A stretch of DNA of 64,000 bases from Saccharicrinis sp963665705 (GTDB lineage Bacteria > Bacteroidota > Bacteroidia > Bacteroidales > Marinilabiliaceae). Positions 54,959-64,000 of the stretch are shown here, piece by piece. A model generated the notes under the pieces. The model did no database searches, was not told the origin of the DNA, and saw only the letters and a list, made by a program, of their open reading frames with translations. A program made the translations under genes and the position numbers. Every line of letters begins with the position of its first letter. Position 1 is the first letter of the stretch. The stretch is taken from NCBI GenBank assembly GCA_963665705.1, contig OY762448.1, positions 3,038,001 to 3,102,000 on the forward strand. The letters are read 5' to 3'.

Positions 54959-56476
54959 CTAATAACCATTATTTTGTGGTAATAAATTAGGATTTCTATC
55001 TAATTCATCTTGAGGTAGTGCCAAAAGATAATCACGTGAAGAATCAAAATTGTCATGTAGTTCTAAAGAATTTGTTCCTTTAAATACTTCATCACCAAGA
55101 TTAAGACGTTTAATATCCCACCAACGTTTAAACTCAAAAGAAAGTTCCAATCGTCTTTCTTCAAGAACAAGATCTCTGAAATCATCTTTCGATAAACCAG
55201 TTTGAACATTTGCAGGATAACTATTTGTAATTCCATTTGCATTACGAGCTCGCTCTCTAACAAGATTAACATAACCTTCAAGTTCAGTACTAGGACCTGA
55301 AATTTCATTACCTGCCTCCGCAGCTATCAACAATACTTCAGCATATCTGTAAATAGCATAATTATAGTCTGAATATCTATTACTAGCTGTTGCATTACCC
55401 ATATAACGGTTATATTTATCAATATGTGGACGTTTTTCATATGGAAATTCAGTATAAGAAATTAGATTACTATTTAATTCTGCCTCTGTTTTAAAAGCTA
55501 CACTTTTACGATAATCTCGATCATCCCAGCTATTGTATACAGCCATAGAAGGTACTGCAACGCCCCAACCTTCCACATCAACTCCGCGAACACCAGTTAG
55601 AGGGCCAAGAATATCATCACCTTCATTATATGCTCCATCGTCTCCATCTCCATTCGACTGACCTAAAAAGTCAATAACAAAGATTGGTTCATTTTGTCCA
55701 TCTTGTTGACTAGCATCAAATAAATCCTGATAATCTGATTCAAGACGATATTCAAGTTCACTTGCATGGTCTATTACCCATTTTGCATTTTCATATGCTT
55801 TTTCATAATTACCTAACGTAAGGTACACATCAGCAAGCATTGTAGCTGCTGATCCAGCAGTAGCACGTGATCTTGCGGTTTGTGTCATCGGTAAATATTC
55901 CTTTCCAAACTCAAGATCTGCAATAATATATTCATATACTTTATCTGCAGAAGTTTTAGATATATTAGCTACAGTCTCCGGATCTGTTACTGTCTCACTC
56001 AAATAAGGGATATCTCCAAACTGGCGAACAAGATTAAAATAAACCAACGATCTGGCAAACCTGGCTTCTGCATCCAAGGCATTCTTATCTTCTTCATCTG
56101 CATCTATAATCTCAGCACCATAAATAGCATTATTTGCAGCACTAATTATTTTATAAGACTGTGGCCAAAAAGCTGCTACCAAACCATTAGAAGCATCACT
56201 GCCAAAACTATTAATTTGTATTCGTCGAGCAGCTGTTGCTGTATTTCCTATGTCAACCATATCGCTTAACAACATAATCGTTAACGATTGTTTTCTTCCC
56301 CAATATCTTTGATCAGCCATTAGTCCATATGCACCATCAATAGCTGCTTCCACATCTGAAGTGGATGTAAAAAATCCTTCCGGAGAAAGCGTTCCAACGG
56401 GATCCTCCTGCAAATCAGAACAAGAGGAAGTTATAATAGCAATAAATATGACTAAAAATATATGTATGTTTTTCAT
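54959..56476 (-). CDS. SusD/RagB-family outer-membrane glycan-binding lipoprotein
   Basis: 505 aa. Lipobox SSC (Cys19). An alpha-helical TPR-like SusD fold with family motifs: the N-terminal DLQEDP and AIDGAYGLMADQRYWGRK region, ARFARSLVYFNLVRQFGDIPY, and the C-terminal VRERARNANG...LVLEERRLELSFEFKRWWDIKRL. It forms the lid over its SusC partner and captures the oligosaccharide for import. It lies 31 bp downstream of susC. It defines the PUL together with it. Confidence 0.95.
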   Translation of the reverse strand: MKNIHIFLVIFIAIITSSCSDLQEDPVGTLSPEGFFTSTSDVEAAIDGAYGLMADQRYWGRKQSLTIMLLSDMVDIGNTATAARRIQINSFGSDASNGLVAAFWPQSYKIISAANNAIYGAEIIDADEEDKNALDAEARFARSLVYFNLVRQFGDIPYLSETVTDPETVANISKTSADKVYEYIIADLEFGKEYLPMTQTARSRATAGSAATMLADVYLTLGNYEKAYENAKWVIDHASELEYRLESDYQDLFDASQQDGQNEPIFVIDFLGQSNGDGDDGAYNEGDDILGPLTGVRGVDVEGWGVAVPSMAVYNSWDDRDYRKSVAFKTEAELNSNLISYTEFPYEKRPHIDKYNRYMGNATASNRYSDYNYAIYRYAEVLLIAAEAGNEISGPSTELEGYVNLVRERARNANGITNSYPANVQTGLSKDDFRDLVLEERRLELSFEFKRWWDIKRLNLGDEVFKGTNSLELHDNFDSSRDYLLALPQDELDRNPNLLPQNNGY

Positions 56477-56507
56477 GTCTTTTTTTTTTAAGATTCAAAA
56501 TGGAGCT

Positions 56508-59500
56508 CTAAAAGATAACGTCTAAACCAAATGTTATTGATTTACAATTTGGATAACTTCCATAATCGAAACCTAACCTTTGACTGGAGTTTGATCCTCT
56601 ATAATTCACCTCAGGATCAAATCCACGATAACCTGATATTGTAAGAATATTTTGCGCACTTACAGAAAACCTGACTTTTTCAAAACCTGCAGCTTTTATT
56701 ATTTTATTTGGAAGGTTATATCCAAGAGCAACAGTTTTTAAACGAACATAACTACCATCAAAAACCCAACGTGAAGAGGAATGATATCCACGAGAAGAAG
56801 ATGCAATTGGCACATCAGTGTCTGTATTAGACGATGACCAACAGTTTAATGCTTCTGTTGTAGAATTACTATTACCATTCATAGTCTCCAACTCCTGCAA
56901 TGTAAAACTGTATATATCATTACCTTGAGACCCCTGTATGAAAATATTCATATCAAATCCTTTATAACTAAATGTATTATTCAGCCCCCAAATAAAATCA
57001 GGATGAGGATTCCCTATTACAGTCCTGTCATTACTATCAATAGTTCCGTCGGCTTCACCAGAATCAGAACCTGCTATATCTTTATATTTCTCTCCTCCAA
57101 CGTATTGGTCAAAGTTTCCATCAATAATATCATTATCATCCTGAATAACACCATCATAAACATACCCATAAAATAATCCTACAGGCTCCCCTTCCCGAAT
57201 AATATTAACTTCACTTAACCCTGTCATATGACCTGGAGCTACACTAGGAAAAATATCATCTCCATCAGGCAATTCAAGTACTTTATTTTTGTAGGTTGAA
57301 ATATTAAAATCAGTTACCCACTTGAAATTCCTATCAAAATTAACAGTAGAAATGGCAAACTCTACCCCTTTATTCTCAACCGATCCAATATTTTGATACA
57401 TAGTACTATAGCCGGAATATTCAGGTAAAGGCATTTCAAAAAGGAGATCGGTTGTTTCTTTTCTGAAATAGTCAGCTGTTAACGACACTCGTTGGTTAAA
57501 CAATCCTAAATTAATCCCAATATCTGTTTGGTTAATCTTCTCCCAGGTAAGATTATCATTTGCCACAGAAATAGGTCTAACAGCATTTACCAATGTTGAA
57601 TTCTGAACTGATTGTACATCTTGAAAAGTTGCTAATGATTGATAAGCAGCTATGGATTGATTTCCTGAAATACCATAACTCAATCTAAGTTTTAACTGAC
57701 TTATTTTATCAATACTTTTCATAAAAGGTTCTTCCATAACATTCCATGCAAAAGCACCGGAAGGAAAGAATGTCCATTTATGCCCATCTGCAAGGACAGA
57801 CGAACCATCATAACGTCCGTTTAAGGTTAATAAATACTTATCATACAACTTGTAATTTAATCTTCCATAATAAGATTGAAGTTCTGTTTTTGTAACAGAT
57901 GAACTTGGTTGATTATAAGTAGATGCCCCACTTAAATTCCACCACGAATAAGAATCAGTTATAAAACCAGAAGCATAAGCAGCAAAGACTTCTTTACTAT
58001 ATGACTCGTATGAATTACCAGCCATAATTGTAATATTATTCTCACCTATTTTTTTCGTATATGTCAGGTAATTTTCATTAATTAACTGTGTTGACCTTAC
58101 AGCCCCCATACCTGCATCTCCATCCACATCCTCTCCTAGCCTTAAAGTTGTTGGTACATAATATCCCCAACGCTGATTTCTAATATTTGCACCAATTGTT
58201 GCCCTGAATTTTAAATCTTTTATTATTTGATATTCACCATACAAATTGGCCTGTAAACGATCTTCAACAGTTTCGGTGATTCTTTCTTTTGCAATAGCAA
58301 CCGGATTATCCGTTGGATCTCCAACAGTAGACCTTGTATAACTACCATCACTATCATATATTGAGGCAGTAGGTTCAAATGTTAATGCAGAAGAAATCAC
58401 ACCTGCATTATCAGCACCACCTGAGTATTCCTGAGTTCGGATACCATCATTATTTGATCTCTGAGCATATATATTAACCCCCATGTTTATTTTTTCAAGT
58501 GCTTGAATATCAATATTACTTGTCAACGAATAACGTTTATAACGGGAATTAGTAATTACACCTTTTTGATCATACATACTTGTTGAAACGTAATATTTTA
58601 TCTCATCACTACCACCAGAAAAGGATAATTTATGATCTTGTTTCAAACCAGTTCGAAATATTTCATCCTGCCAATCAGTTCCAGTAGCGTCTTGATCATA
58701 TGAAAAAGCAGAATTAACGCCTGATATATAATCCACAAATTGGTCCTTATTAAGTAAGTCTATCTTATTAATTTCTTTATCCAAAGAAAAGGAAGTTTTT
58801 AATTCAATTTTAGGCTTTCCTATTTTACCCCTTTTGGTTGTAACCATCACAACCCCATTTGCTCCGCGAGAACCATATATAGCGGTTGCAGATGCATCTT
58901 TTAATATCTCTATTGACTCAATATCTTCTGCTGGAGGCAGTGTTCCTCCAGGAAATCCATCAATAACATATAACGGATTACTCGATGAACCGATAGAGCC
59001 AAATCCTCTGATACGGACATTGACACTTGATCCTGGAGCACCATTCACTGACTGTACCATGACTCCTGCCGATCGGCCTTGCAAAGCATCTGTCGCATTA
59101 AGAGCAGGGTATGCCGTTAACTCTTCACCTTTTACAGATGATACAGCTCCGGTTAAATCACTCTTTTTAACTGTACCATATCCTACAGCAACAACCTCAT
59201 CTAAACTAATATCACTTGGTGCTAATGCAATTTCAACATATGTTTTATCTCCGACTAATACTTCCTGAGTTTGCATACCAATAAAAGAAAACACAAGAAC
59301 GTCTGTAGGTTTAACATTTAAAATGGAATAATTACCATCTATATCGGTAATTGTTCCCGTAGAACTACCTTTAATAAATACTGTAACTCCGGGTAAGGGT
59401 TCTCCCGTCTCATCTGTTATAATACCTTTAACAGATTTATCCGATTGCTGAATTTTGGTTTCTATCATGGACTTTGGACGTAAAACCACGACATCACCAT

Positions 59501-59828
59501 CAATTACATAAGTTAAATTCGTTTCACTTAACACACTGTTCAGCACATCCTTAACTTCAGCTTGTTCAATCTTATAGCTAACGGATTTATCCATATCAAC
59601 AAATTTTGGGCTATATGCAAAACGATAATCACATTGCTTTTCAATTTGTTGAATCACATCTAAAATTTGACCATCATGAACTGAAATATCAACTCTTTGA
59701 CCTAACATACCTGAAGCATGAGCAAAGGCACATACTGTCAACAAAACCGATAAAATTTTCATAAACTTAAAAAATTTAGATTTGCCATTTCTTGGGCACA
59801 TCTGTTTAGACAAATGTTTTTTTTTCAT
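56508..59828 (-). CDS. SusC-like TonB-dependent transporter with STN signalling domain
   Basis: 1106 aa. A basic N-terminus and signal peptide (MKILSVLLTVCAFAHASG) lead to an STN/secretin-type domain (about 45-118, YRFAYSPKFVDMDKS...VVVLRP). Next are a CarboxypepD_reg domain (about 128-205, GIITDETGEPLPGVTVFIKG), a plug (about 215-330, VVAVGYGTVKKSDLTGAV, LYVIDGFPGG) and a 22-strand barrel. The STN domain means the transporter also signals: it contacts FecR, encoded just upstream, to release the ECF sigma factor when substrate is bound. It imports oligosaccharides with SusD using TonB energy. Confidence 0.95.
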   Translation of the reverse strand: MKKKHLSKQMCPRNGKSKFFKFMKILSVLLTVCAFAHASGMLGQRVDISVHDGQILDVIQQIEKQCDYRFAYSPKFVDMDKSVSYKIEQAEVKDVLNSVLSETNLTYVIDGDVVVLRPKSMIETKIQQSDKSVKGIITDETGEPLPGVTVFIKGSSTGTITDIDGNYSILNVKPTDVLVFSFIGMQTQEVLVGDKTYVEIALAPSDISLDEVVAVGYGTVKKSDLTGAVSSVKGEELTAYPALNATDALQGRSAGVMVQSVNGAPGSSVNVRIRGFGSIGSSSNPLYVIDGFPGGTLPPAEDIESIEILKDASATAIYGSRGANGVVMVTTKRGKIGKPKIELKTSFSLDKEINKIDLLNKDQFVDYISGVNSAFSYDQDATGTDWQDEIFRTGLKQDHKLSFSGGSDEIKYYVSTSMYDQKGVITNSRYKRYSLTSNIDIQALEKINMGVNIYAQRSNNDGIRTQEYSGGADNAGVISSALTFEPTASIYDSDGSYTRSTVGDPTDNPVAIAKERITETVEDRLQANLYGEYQIIKDLKFRATIGANIRNQRWGYYVPTTLRLGEDVDGDAGMGAVRSTQLINENYLTYTKKIGENNITIMAGNSYESYSKEVFAAYASGFITDSYSWWNLSGASTYNQPSSSVTKTELQSYYGRLNYKLYDKYLLTLNGRYDGSSVLADGHKWTFFPSGAFAWNVMEEPFMKSIDKISQLKLRLSYGISGNQSIAAYQSLATFQDVQSVQNSTLVNAVRPISVANDNLTWEKINQTDIGINLGLFNQRVSLTADYFRKETTDLLFEMPLPEYSGYSTMYQNIGSVENKGVEFAISTVNFDRNFKWVTDFNISTYKNKVLELPDGDDIFPSVAPGHMTGLSEVNIIREGEPVGLFYGYVYDGVIQDDNDIIDGNFDQYVGGEKYKDIAGSDSGEADGTIDSNDRTVIGNPHPDFIWGLNNTFSYKGFDMNIFIQGSQGNDIYSFTLQELETMNGNSNSTTEALNCWSSSNTDTDVPIASSSRGYHSSSRWVFDGSYVRLKTVALGYNLPNKIIKAAGFEKVRFSVSAQNILTISGYRGFDPEVNYRGSNSSQRLGFDYGSYPNCKSITFGLDVIF

Positions 59829-59870
59829 AAATTTGTAATGTTAATTAAACGATTAAAAACATAGTTTTTT

Positions 59871-59903
59871 AAACAGGGAAGTGGTAACGACACTTTCCTG
59901 TTT
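59871..59903 (-). terminator. stem-loop between fecR-like gene and susC
   Basis: AAACAGGGAAGTG and CACTTTCCTGTTT pair with one mismatch around GTAACGA. A strong T-tract follows only on the plus strand; on the minus strand it is flanked by TTTAAAAAAC. It separates regulator and transporter transcription units, suggesting susC has its own, probably ECF-dependent, promoter. Confidence 0.65.
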
Positions 59904-59922
59904 TTTTTTATAATTATGTTTC

Positions 59923-60894
59923 CTACTCTACTTTTTGATATTTAATATTATCTAATTCTATTTCAATTATTTCACCTTTTGTATTTATTTTAATAGGAAG
60001 AGCAGCTTTTATTAACTCCATTACCTTCTCAAATTTTTCATCTCTTATTGTAAAAGTCAAAGTAAATTCTTTTAATACAGGATTAGATAATTCTTTAAAT
60101 TTTACATTATATCTACGTTCGATGCTTTTTAGTAAATCTGGTAATTTATTGTTTTCAAAATATAACACTCCTTCTTTCCATGATGTATAATCTTTTGCTT
60201 CAACTGTTTTCTTAATAATCCTACGGCTTGCAGGATTATAGATTATCATATCCCCAGGAACCATATATTGTTTTACACCTTCATTTCTAACTAAAGAAAA
60301 ATTGATGCTTCCTTCCTCCAATACAACCTCTACTATTTCGTTATCATATGCCTTAACATTAAAACGAGTACCGGTAACATTAACCTTAACATCATTACAG
60401 ATAACATCAAAATCACTAAGAACCTTTGAGTTTACATGAAAATACGCCTCTCCATTTAACTCTACTCTTCTTTTTAATCCAAACCAGCTTGTACTATATT
60501 TTATATTAGATGCAGAATTAAGATCCACTTCTGTAGAATCAGGCAGTACAATGTTAGTTAATTGACCTGCTTTTGTATTTATTGCTACAAAATTTTGTTG
60601 TGACTGATTAGATAAAAATAAACCTGAAAAACCTATAATAAATAATAATACAGAAGCTGCTGACAACAGCCATTTTCTATTAATTTTGAAATCTGGATTA
60701 ATCTCATTTTCTATTTTTCTCCATGCATTCCATGTCGATAAGGATATTAATTTATCATCTCCTTTTTTCCATTCTTCTTTATGATTTTGAAAATCATTTA
60801 GAATTTCATCTGAGGATTTTATATGAGAAAGAATTTCTTTCTGTTCTTTATAAGAAGCCCTTCCTTCAAGATATTTTATATATTTATTTTTCAT
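59923..60894 (-). CDS. FecR-family anti-sigma factor
   Basis: 323 aa. A cytoplasmic N-terminal segment (about 1-73) binds sigma. A membrane helix (about 75-94, LLSAASVLLFIIGFSGLFL) follows, then the periplasmic FecR domain (about 100-200, GQLTNIVLPDSTEVDLNSAS) and a C-terminal DUF4974 domain (about 240-323, LYFENNKLPDLLKSIERR). It holds the ECF sigma factor until the SusC STN domain signals. A possible -7 box (TAAATTTG, complement of 60973-60980) lies about 80 bp upstream. Confidence 0.94.
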   Translation of the reverse strand: MKNKYIKYLEGRASYKEQKEILSHIKSSDEILNDFQNHKEEWKKGDDKLISLSTWNAWRKIENEINPDFKINRKWLLSAASVLLFIIGFSGLFLSNQSQQNFVAINTKAGQLTNIVLPDSTEVDLNSASNIKYSTSWFGLKRRVELNGEAYFHVNSKVLSDFDVICNDVKVNVTGTRFNVKAYDNEIVEVVLEEGSINFSLVRNEGVKQYMVPGDMIIYNPASRRIIKKTVEAKDYTSWKEGVLYFENNKLPDLLKSIERRYNVKFKELSNPVLKEFTLTFTIRDEKFEKVMELIKAALPIKINTKGEIIEIELDNIKYQKVE

Positions 60895-61255
60895 CTAATT
60901 AAATTCATTTTCAACGACCAGGTGGAACTCTCAAATAAATTTGACCACCTTCTGTGTGTAAATTTGGAATATCAAATTTACATGGTTATTTCATGTATTG
61001 ATAATCTGTTTTTTTTTCTCATGAAGTTTGCCATTAAAAATCATTCTCCTGTATGATAAAGTTTTCTCTTGGCTTGTTTCATCAAATAATAATTTTTCTT
61101 TATTGATCAGGTATTAGACTCATTTCAAGCTCTAATATTTTTCAAAATCAATTTTAAACAAAATGAAAATCACAGAATAATAATTGTCTTTTCTATGCCT
61201 TTCATTATTATTACCCGAGACTTAAAAAAAACCCTACCTGATTTCTAAAAAAAAA
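60895..61255. other. 361-bp gap between the sigma and anti-sigma genes
   Basis: Longer than usual for this gene pair. AT-rich, with no open frame that looks coding. A minus-strand TAAATTTG candidate (60973-60980) suggests fecR has its own promoter. No terminator stem was seen. Confidence 0.5.
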
Positions 61256-61858
61256 TTAAAATTCAATAAAAAATGCAATTAACAATCCTAATGCAGGGAA
61301 TTTTAATTCCAGACTTTCCTTTAGTTTAGTTTTTGCTGTAGCTATATGTTTTTCAACTGCTTTTTGAGAGATACCAAGTTCTTCAGCAATTTCTTTTTGC
61401 TTTTTACCGTCTTTTTTATTCATTAAAAATACCTGACGACATTTCTCTGGTAATTTATTAATAGAAATTTCAAGTTCCTTTGCAATTAATTCTTCAATTG
61501 ACTCTTGCTCAGAACCTAAAAAATCATATTGCGTTAAATATTGTATATCAACACTTTGTTCAACCTTAAAATTTTCTAAATGTTTGTTATAGGTATCTTT
61601 ATCTCTTAAGTAATTTAGGCATCGATTGCGTACGGAAGTAAAAATTAATGACTCTATAGATTTTCCTGTTCGAAGTTCTTTTCTTTTATCCCAGAAATGA
61701 ATAAAAGATTCCTGAACCATATCTGTAGCCACTCCTTCATCTTTTATAAAGAGTTTAGCATAGTTTAGCAATCTGGCATACGAATTTTGAAAAAATTGTT
61801 CAAAAGAAGATATTTTTCCTTCTTTTATATCTCTTAATAATTGCTCATCCAACTTCAT
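61256..61858 (-). CDS. ECF-type RNA polymerase sigma factor
   Basis: 200 aa. Sigma region 2 (about 25-90, YAKLFIKDEGVATDMVQESF, FIHFWDKRKEL) recognises the -10 element and melts DNA. Region 4 (about 135-190, CRQVFLMNKKDGKKQKEIAEELGISQKAVEKH in parts) is the HTH for the -35 element. The C-terminal tail is unusually hydrophobic (FPALGLLIAFFIEF). It sits in the standard sigma-FecR-SusC(STN)-SusD order and should switch on this PUL when its glycan is present. Confidence 0.95.
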   Translation of the reverse strand: MKLDEQLLRDIKEGKISSFEQFFQNSYARLLNYAKLFIKDEGVATDMVQESFIHFWDKRKELRTGKSIESLIFTSVRNRCLNYLRDKDTYNKHLENFKVEQSVDIQYLTQYDFLGSEQESIEELIAKELEISINKLPEKCRQVFLMNKKDGKKQKEIAEELGISQKAVEKHIATAKTKLKESLELKFPALGLLIAFFIEF

Positions 61859-61890
61859 TTGACAACAATTTTTAACATTTATTTCGAGGT

Positions 61891-61898
61891 CAAATATA
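61891..61898 (-). promoter_or_regulatory. candidate -7 element of the sigma-factor gene
   Basis: On the minus strand TATATTTG matches TAnnTTTG, 33 bp before the sigma start. No good -33 TTTG is present upstream. Confidence 0.45.
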
Positions 61899-62182
61899 GA
61901 AAGTTAATTGAACTTAAAAAATAATATAACTAATCAAAATATGATTTTTATAAGTTCTTTGAGAATTTTTCTCTGTTGTACAATGGATTAAAAAGGGAAA
62001 GGTTAATACCAACAGATTGAATTATACTGTTTATGAAAAAAGTTAAATTATTTGAAGAAATTTATAATAGTCCATATTTGTTAAATACTAATTTTTCATG
62101 CTGTTACAAAATACTTTTTTAAACAAAAAACACCAACCACAAACTAATTTGCGACAGGTGCTTTTCTTTCATTTAATTCAAA
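61899..62182. other. intergenic spacer between two PUL-type loci
   Basis: AT-rich. AAAAAACACC (near 62127) and GGTGCTTTT (near 62157) could pair over a long loop, but weakly. Nothing else recognisable. Confidence 0.4.
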
Positions 62183-62201
62183 CACATAAAACATTTATGT
62201 G
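62183..62201 (-). terminator. stem-loop after the T9SS CBM-like gene
   Basis: CACATAAA and TTTATGTG are perfect 8-bp arms around ACA, 12 bp past the stop codon. On the minus strand TTTGAATT follows. Confidence 0.6.
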
Positions 62202-62212
62202 CTGTGATATTC

Positions 62213-62992
62213 CTATTTTTTAATTAGCTTATTACAAATGGTAGTTCCATCAATATCAGTAGTCTCCAATAAATAAGTACCTTGAGACAGTGTTGAAATA
62301 TCCAATTTATTATCTAATACTTTTACAGATAGCACTTTTACTCCTGTCATTGAGTAAATAACAGCAGTTTCAATTTGTTTATCAGTATCAATAGTTACTT
62401 CATTTATAGCTGGATTTGGGAAAACTTTATAATTAGCACTTTCAACTTCATCGTCATCAATATCTGTAGATACTCCAACAGTTACATTATCCCAATACCA
62501 TGTTTGGTTTAATGTTACACCATCTCCATGATTAAAATAAATGTCTATAGCGTTAACAACAGCATCTTTATCCCCACCATTTTCAGGAACAGAAAAATCA
62601 AACTCAATAGTTTGCCATGCACTTGCTGTTGTATATTCACCATACGTTTCAATAGTAGCACCGGTATTATTAACTGTATCTTCTAGTTTAAGCCATATTC
62701 TACCAGAAATAGGAGCATAAATATCTATATACAGCTTATAGTTATTTCCGGATAAATTTATACTTTCTCCAGCTAAAAACTGATAAACACACCATTGATC
62801 TGACTGTGTATAATAACCAACAGTTGCACTACTATTAACCGCGTCCTGTAAAGGGTTTGCTGTAGATCCATAATCTGATGCTCCCCATACAATATTCGGG
62901 CTAGGAATGATTGTTTCAAAATCTGCATAAACCTGAGAGTTTATATTTACAATAAAGCATAAAAATGCTACAATAAGTAATAAATTTTTCAT
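62213..62992 (-). CDS. secreted T9SS protein with a CBM-like beta-sandwich
   Basis: 259 aa from the start at 62992 (MKNLLLIVAFLCFIV); 17 further codons upstream are open. A signal peptide precedes a jelly-roll-like domain (about 20-175; NIVWGASDYGSTANPLQDAV, LYIDIYAPISGRIWLKLED, WYWDNVTVGV). The last 75 residues are a type A T9SS sorting domain (YKVFPNPAINEVTI...LSQGTYLLETTDIDG). It probably binds carbohydrate at the surface. It lies after the SusD gene at the window edge and before the sigma gene of the other PUL, so it is the tail of a separate locus. Confidence 0.75.
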   Translation of the reverse strand: MKNLLLIVAFLCFIVNINSQVYADFETIIPSPNIVWGASDYGSTANPLQDAVNSSATVGYYTQSDQWCVYQFLAGESINLSGNNYKLYIDIYAPISGRIWLKLEDTVNNTGATIETYGEYTTASAWQTIEFDFSVPENGGDKDAVVNAIDIYFNHGDGVTLNQTWYWDNVTVGVSTDIDDDEVESANYKVFPNPAINEVTIDTDKQIETAVIYSMTGVKVLSVKVLDNKLDISTLSQGTYLLETTDIDGTTICNKLIKK

Positions 62993-63125
62993 AAAAATTA
63001 AATTTAAGAAGTGAATAATATGAACTATAAAATCAAATAACATAAGGGTAATGGCTATTTGATCATTTCATTGATAATCAGGAGACATCTAAAAATTATG
63101 ATAGCCTCCTGATTTAAAAGATTTT

Positions 63126-64000
63126 CTACCAATTAGGATTTTGTACCAAATTAGGATTGTTGTCAATATAAGTTTGACGAATTGGATACAAATACATCTT
63201 TTTAGTAAAAGTACGGCTCATAACGTCTGTACGATTATAAAAATCAGGTTCAGATGCATATTGATTCATACCTGTAACAGGTTCAGAGAATATAGACACT
63301 GCTGTTTTCCAACGTCTGATATCATTATAACGAATATCATTTTCTACTGCTAACTCAATTCTACGCTCTCTTCTGATTACACTCTGCATTTCTGAGTAAT
63401 TACCTAATAAGCTTTCATCAACGTCAGGAATTCCTGCTCTTGTTCTGATTTTATTTAAATAAGTAATAATATCAGCACTTTCTCTGTAGTTTTCGCTTTC
63501 ATTAAGTGCTTCAACATAACTTAAATAAATCTCACCTAATCGAATCATGATACCAGGCATGGTAGGAACATACCAGGAACGAGGAATAGCTTCCGGATGA
63601 ACGGCCTTTTTATTTAAATAACCACACATTGGGCTATCTGCACTAGGACGTCCATCATACCCACCATAATGTAACTGTGAATCACGATACTCCTGAGGAA
63701 TCCAATTTCTGTTAAAACGAACGGTAATATAAAATCGGGGCTCTCGATTAATGTACATATTATATACATTATCCTGAACGACCATTCCTGTTTGACCACT
63801 CCAATTTTGGCTATAATCTGTATCATAATAGGTATTACTGGTAGAAAAACCATCTTCTACATAAATTGATTCAGGATCATTAATATCTAAGCCATTTCTA
63901 TCATAAAATGCATCAACCAAACTTTGAGTCAAACCAAAAAATCCATATCCACCTGCACCACGAGGAAAGCTAGCCAAATTCCATGAACTGCCACCATTAC
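63126..64000 (-). CDS. SusD/RagB-family protein, C-terminal part (5' end beyond window)
   Basis: About 290 residues are visible and the frame stays open to the window edge. SusD C-terminal motifs: MPGIMIRLGEIYLSYVEALNE, LNKIRTRAGIPD, and RRERRIELAVENDIRYNDIRRWK. The C-terminus is YPIRQTYIDNNPNLVQNPNW, the typical end where the YLYPIP-x-E motif sits. It is the glycan-binding partner of a SusC gene expected upstream. The following T9SS CBM-like gene starts 133 bp downstream and is probably in the same operon. Confidence 0.92.
   Translation of the reverse strand, partial: NGGSSWNLASFPRGAGGYGFFGLTQSLVDAFYDRNGLDINDPESIYVEDGFSTSNTYYDTDYSQNWSGQTGMVVQDNVYNMYINREPRFYITVRFNRNWIPQEYRDSQLHYGGYDGRPSADSPMCGYLNKKAVHPEAIPRSWYVPTMPGIMIRLGEIYLSYVEALNESENYRESADIITYLNKIRTRAGIPDVDESLLGNYSEMQSVIRRERRIELAVENDIRYNDIRRWKTAVSIFSEPVTGMNQYASEPDFYNRTDVMSRTFTKKMYLYPIRQTYIDNNPNLVQNPNW

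Overview
The window is AT-rich DNA from a member of the Bacteroidota. The evidence is a SusC/SusD polysaccharide-utilisation locus (PUL) with an ECF sigma/FecR switch, type IX secretion (T9SS) C-terminal tails, promoters of the TAnnTTTG type, and sensor kinases with reg_prop beta-propellers. A ferredoxin-linked 2-oxoacid oxidoreductase and a flavodoxin point to an anaerobic or facultative lifestyle. A marine or sediment Marinilabiliales-type organism fits best, but that placement is inference.

Layout. 1-5.4 kb: the 5' part of a PIF1-like helicase gene, a large exported TPR protein, a PPP-type phosphatase, a Gfo/Idh/MocA oxidoreductase and a macro-domain protein. 5.4-9.8 kb: a hybrid reg_prop histidine kinase. 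10.0-11.4 kb: an array of about ten directly abutting 41-42 bp repeats, then a 245-aa protein resembling DUF6261. 11.5-17.7 kb: histidine degradation genes hutH-hutU-hutI (minus strand) with a divergent LysR regulator. A large imperfect inverted-repeat element sits in each hut intergenic gap. 17.9-22.2 kb: a stand-alone DsrE/YedF-like protein and a second reg_prop kinase with no receiver. 22.2-26.6 kb: an RND pump and its adaptor. 26.8-33.3 kb: a GNAT-like protein, flavodoxin, aminotransferase, a four-gene 2-oxoacid:ferredoxin oxidoreductase operon and tRNA-Arg(UCU).

33.6-38.7 kb: one decayed EamA/DMT transporter gene. It has lost its start codon, carries frameshifts, and is interrupted separately by an IS21-family element (istA/istB) and an IS66-family element. 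A 98-bp piece of the transporter survives between the two insertions.

38.9-61.9 kb: a minus-strand PUL. An ECF sigma factor and FecR anti-sigma precede an STN-containing SusC and a SusD. Then come a clan GH-G glycosidase, GH88, GH30, a surface lipoprotein, a CE4 deacetylase fused to a new-looking beta domain and a T9SS tail, a paralogue of the surface lipoprotein, a T9SS stub, GH3, two alpha/beta hydrolases, a CBM-like T9SS protein and an SGNH esterase. GH30 plus GH3 suggests a beta-1,6-glucan-type backbone. GH88, CE4 and three esterases suggest a decorated, acylated, uronate-containing polymer. 62.2-64 kb: the end of a second SusD locus.

The strongest candidates for something undescribed are the 42-bp tandem array beside the DUF6261-like gene, the shared N-terminal domain and paralogous C-terminal domain of the PUL surface proteins, and the inverted-repeat elements in the hut operon.
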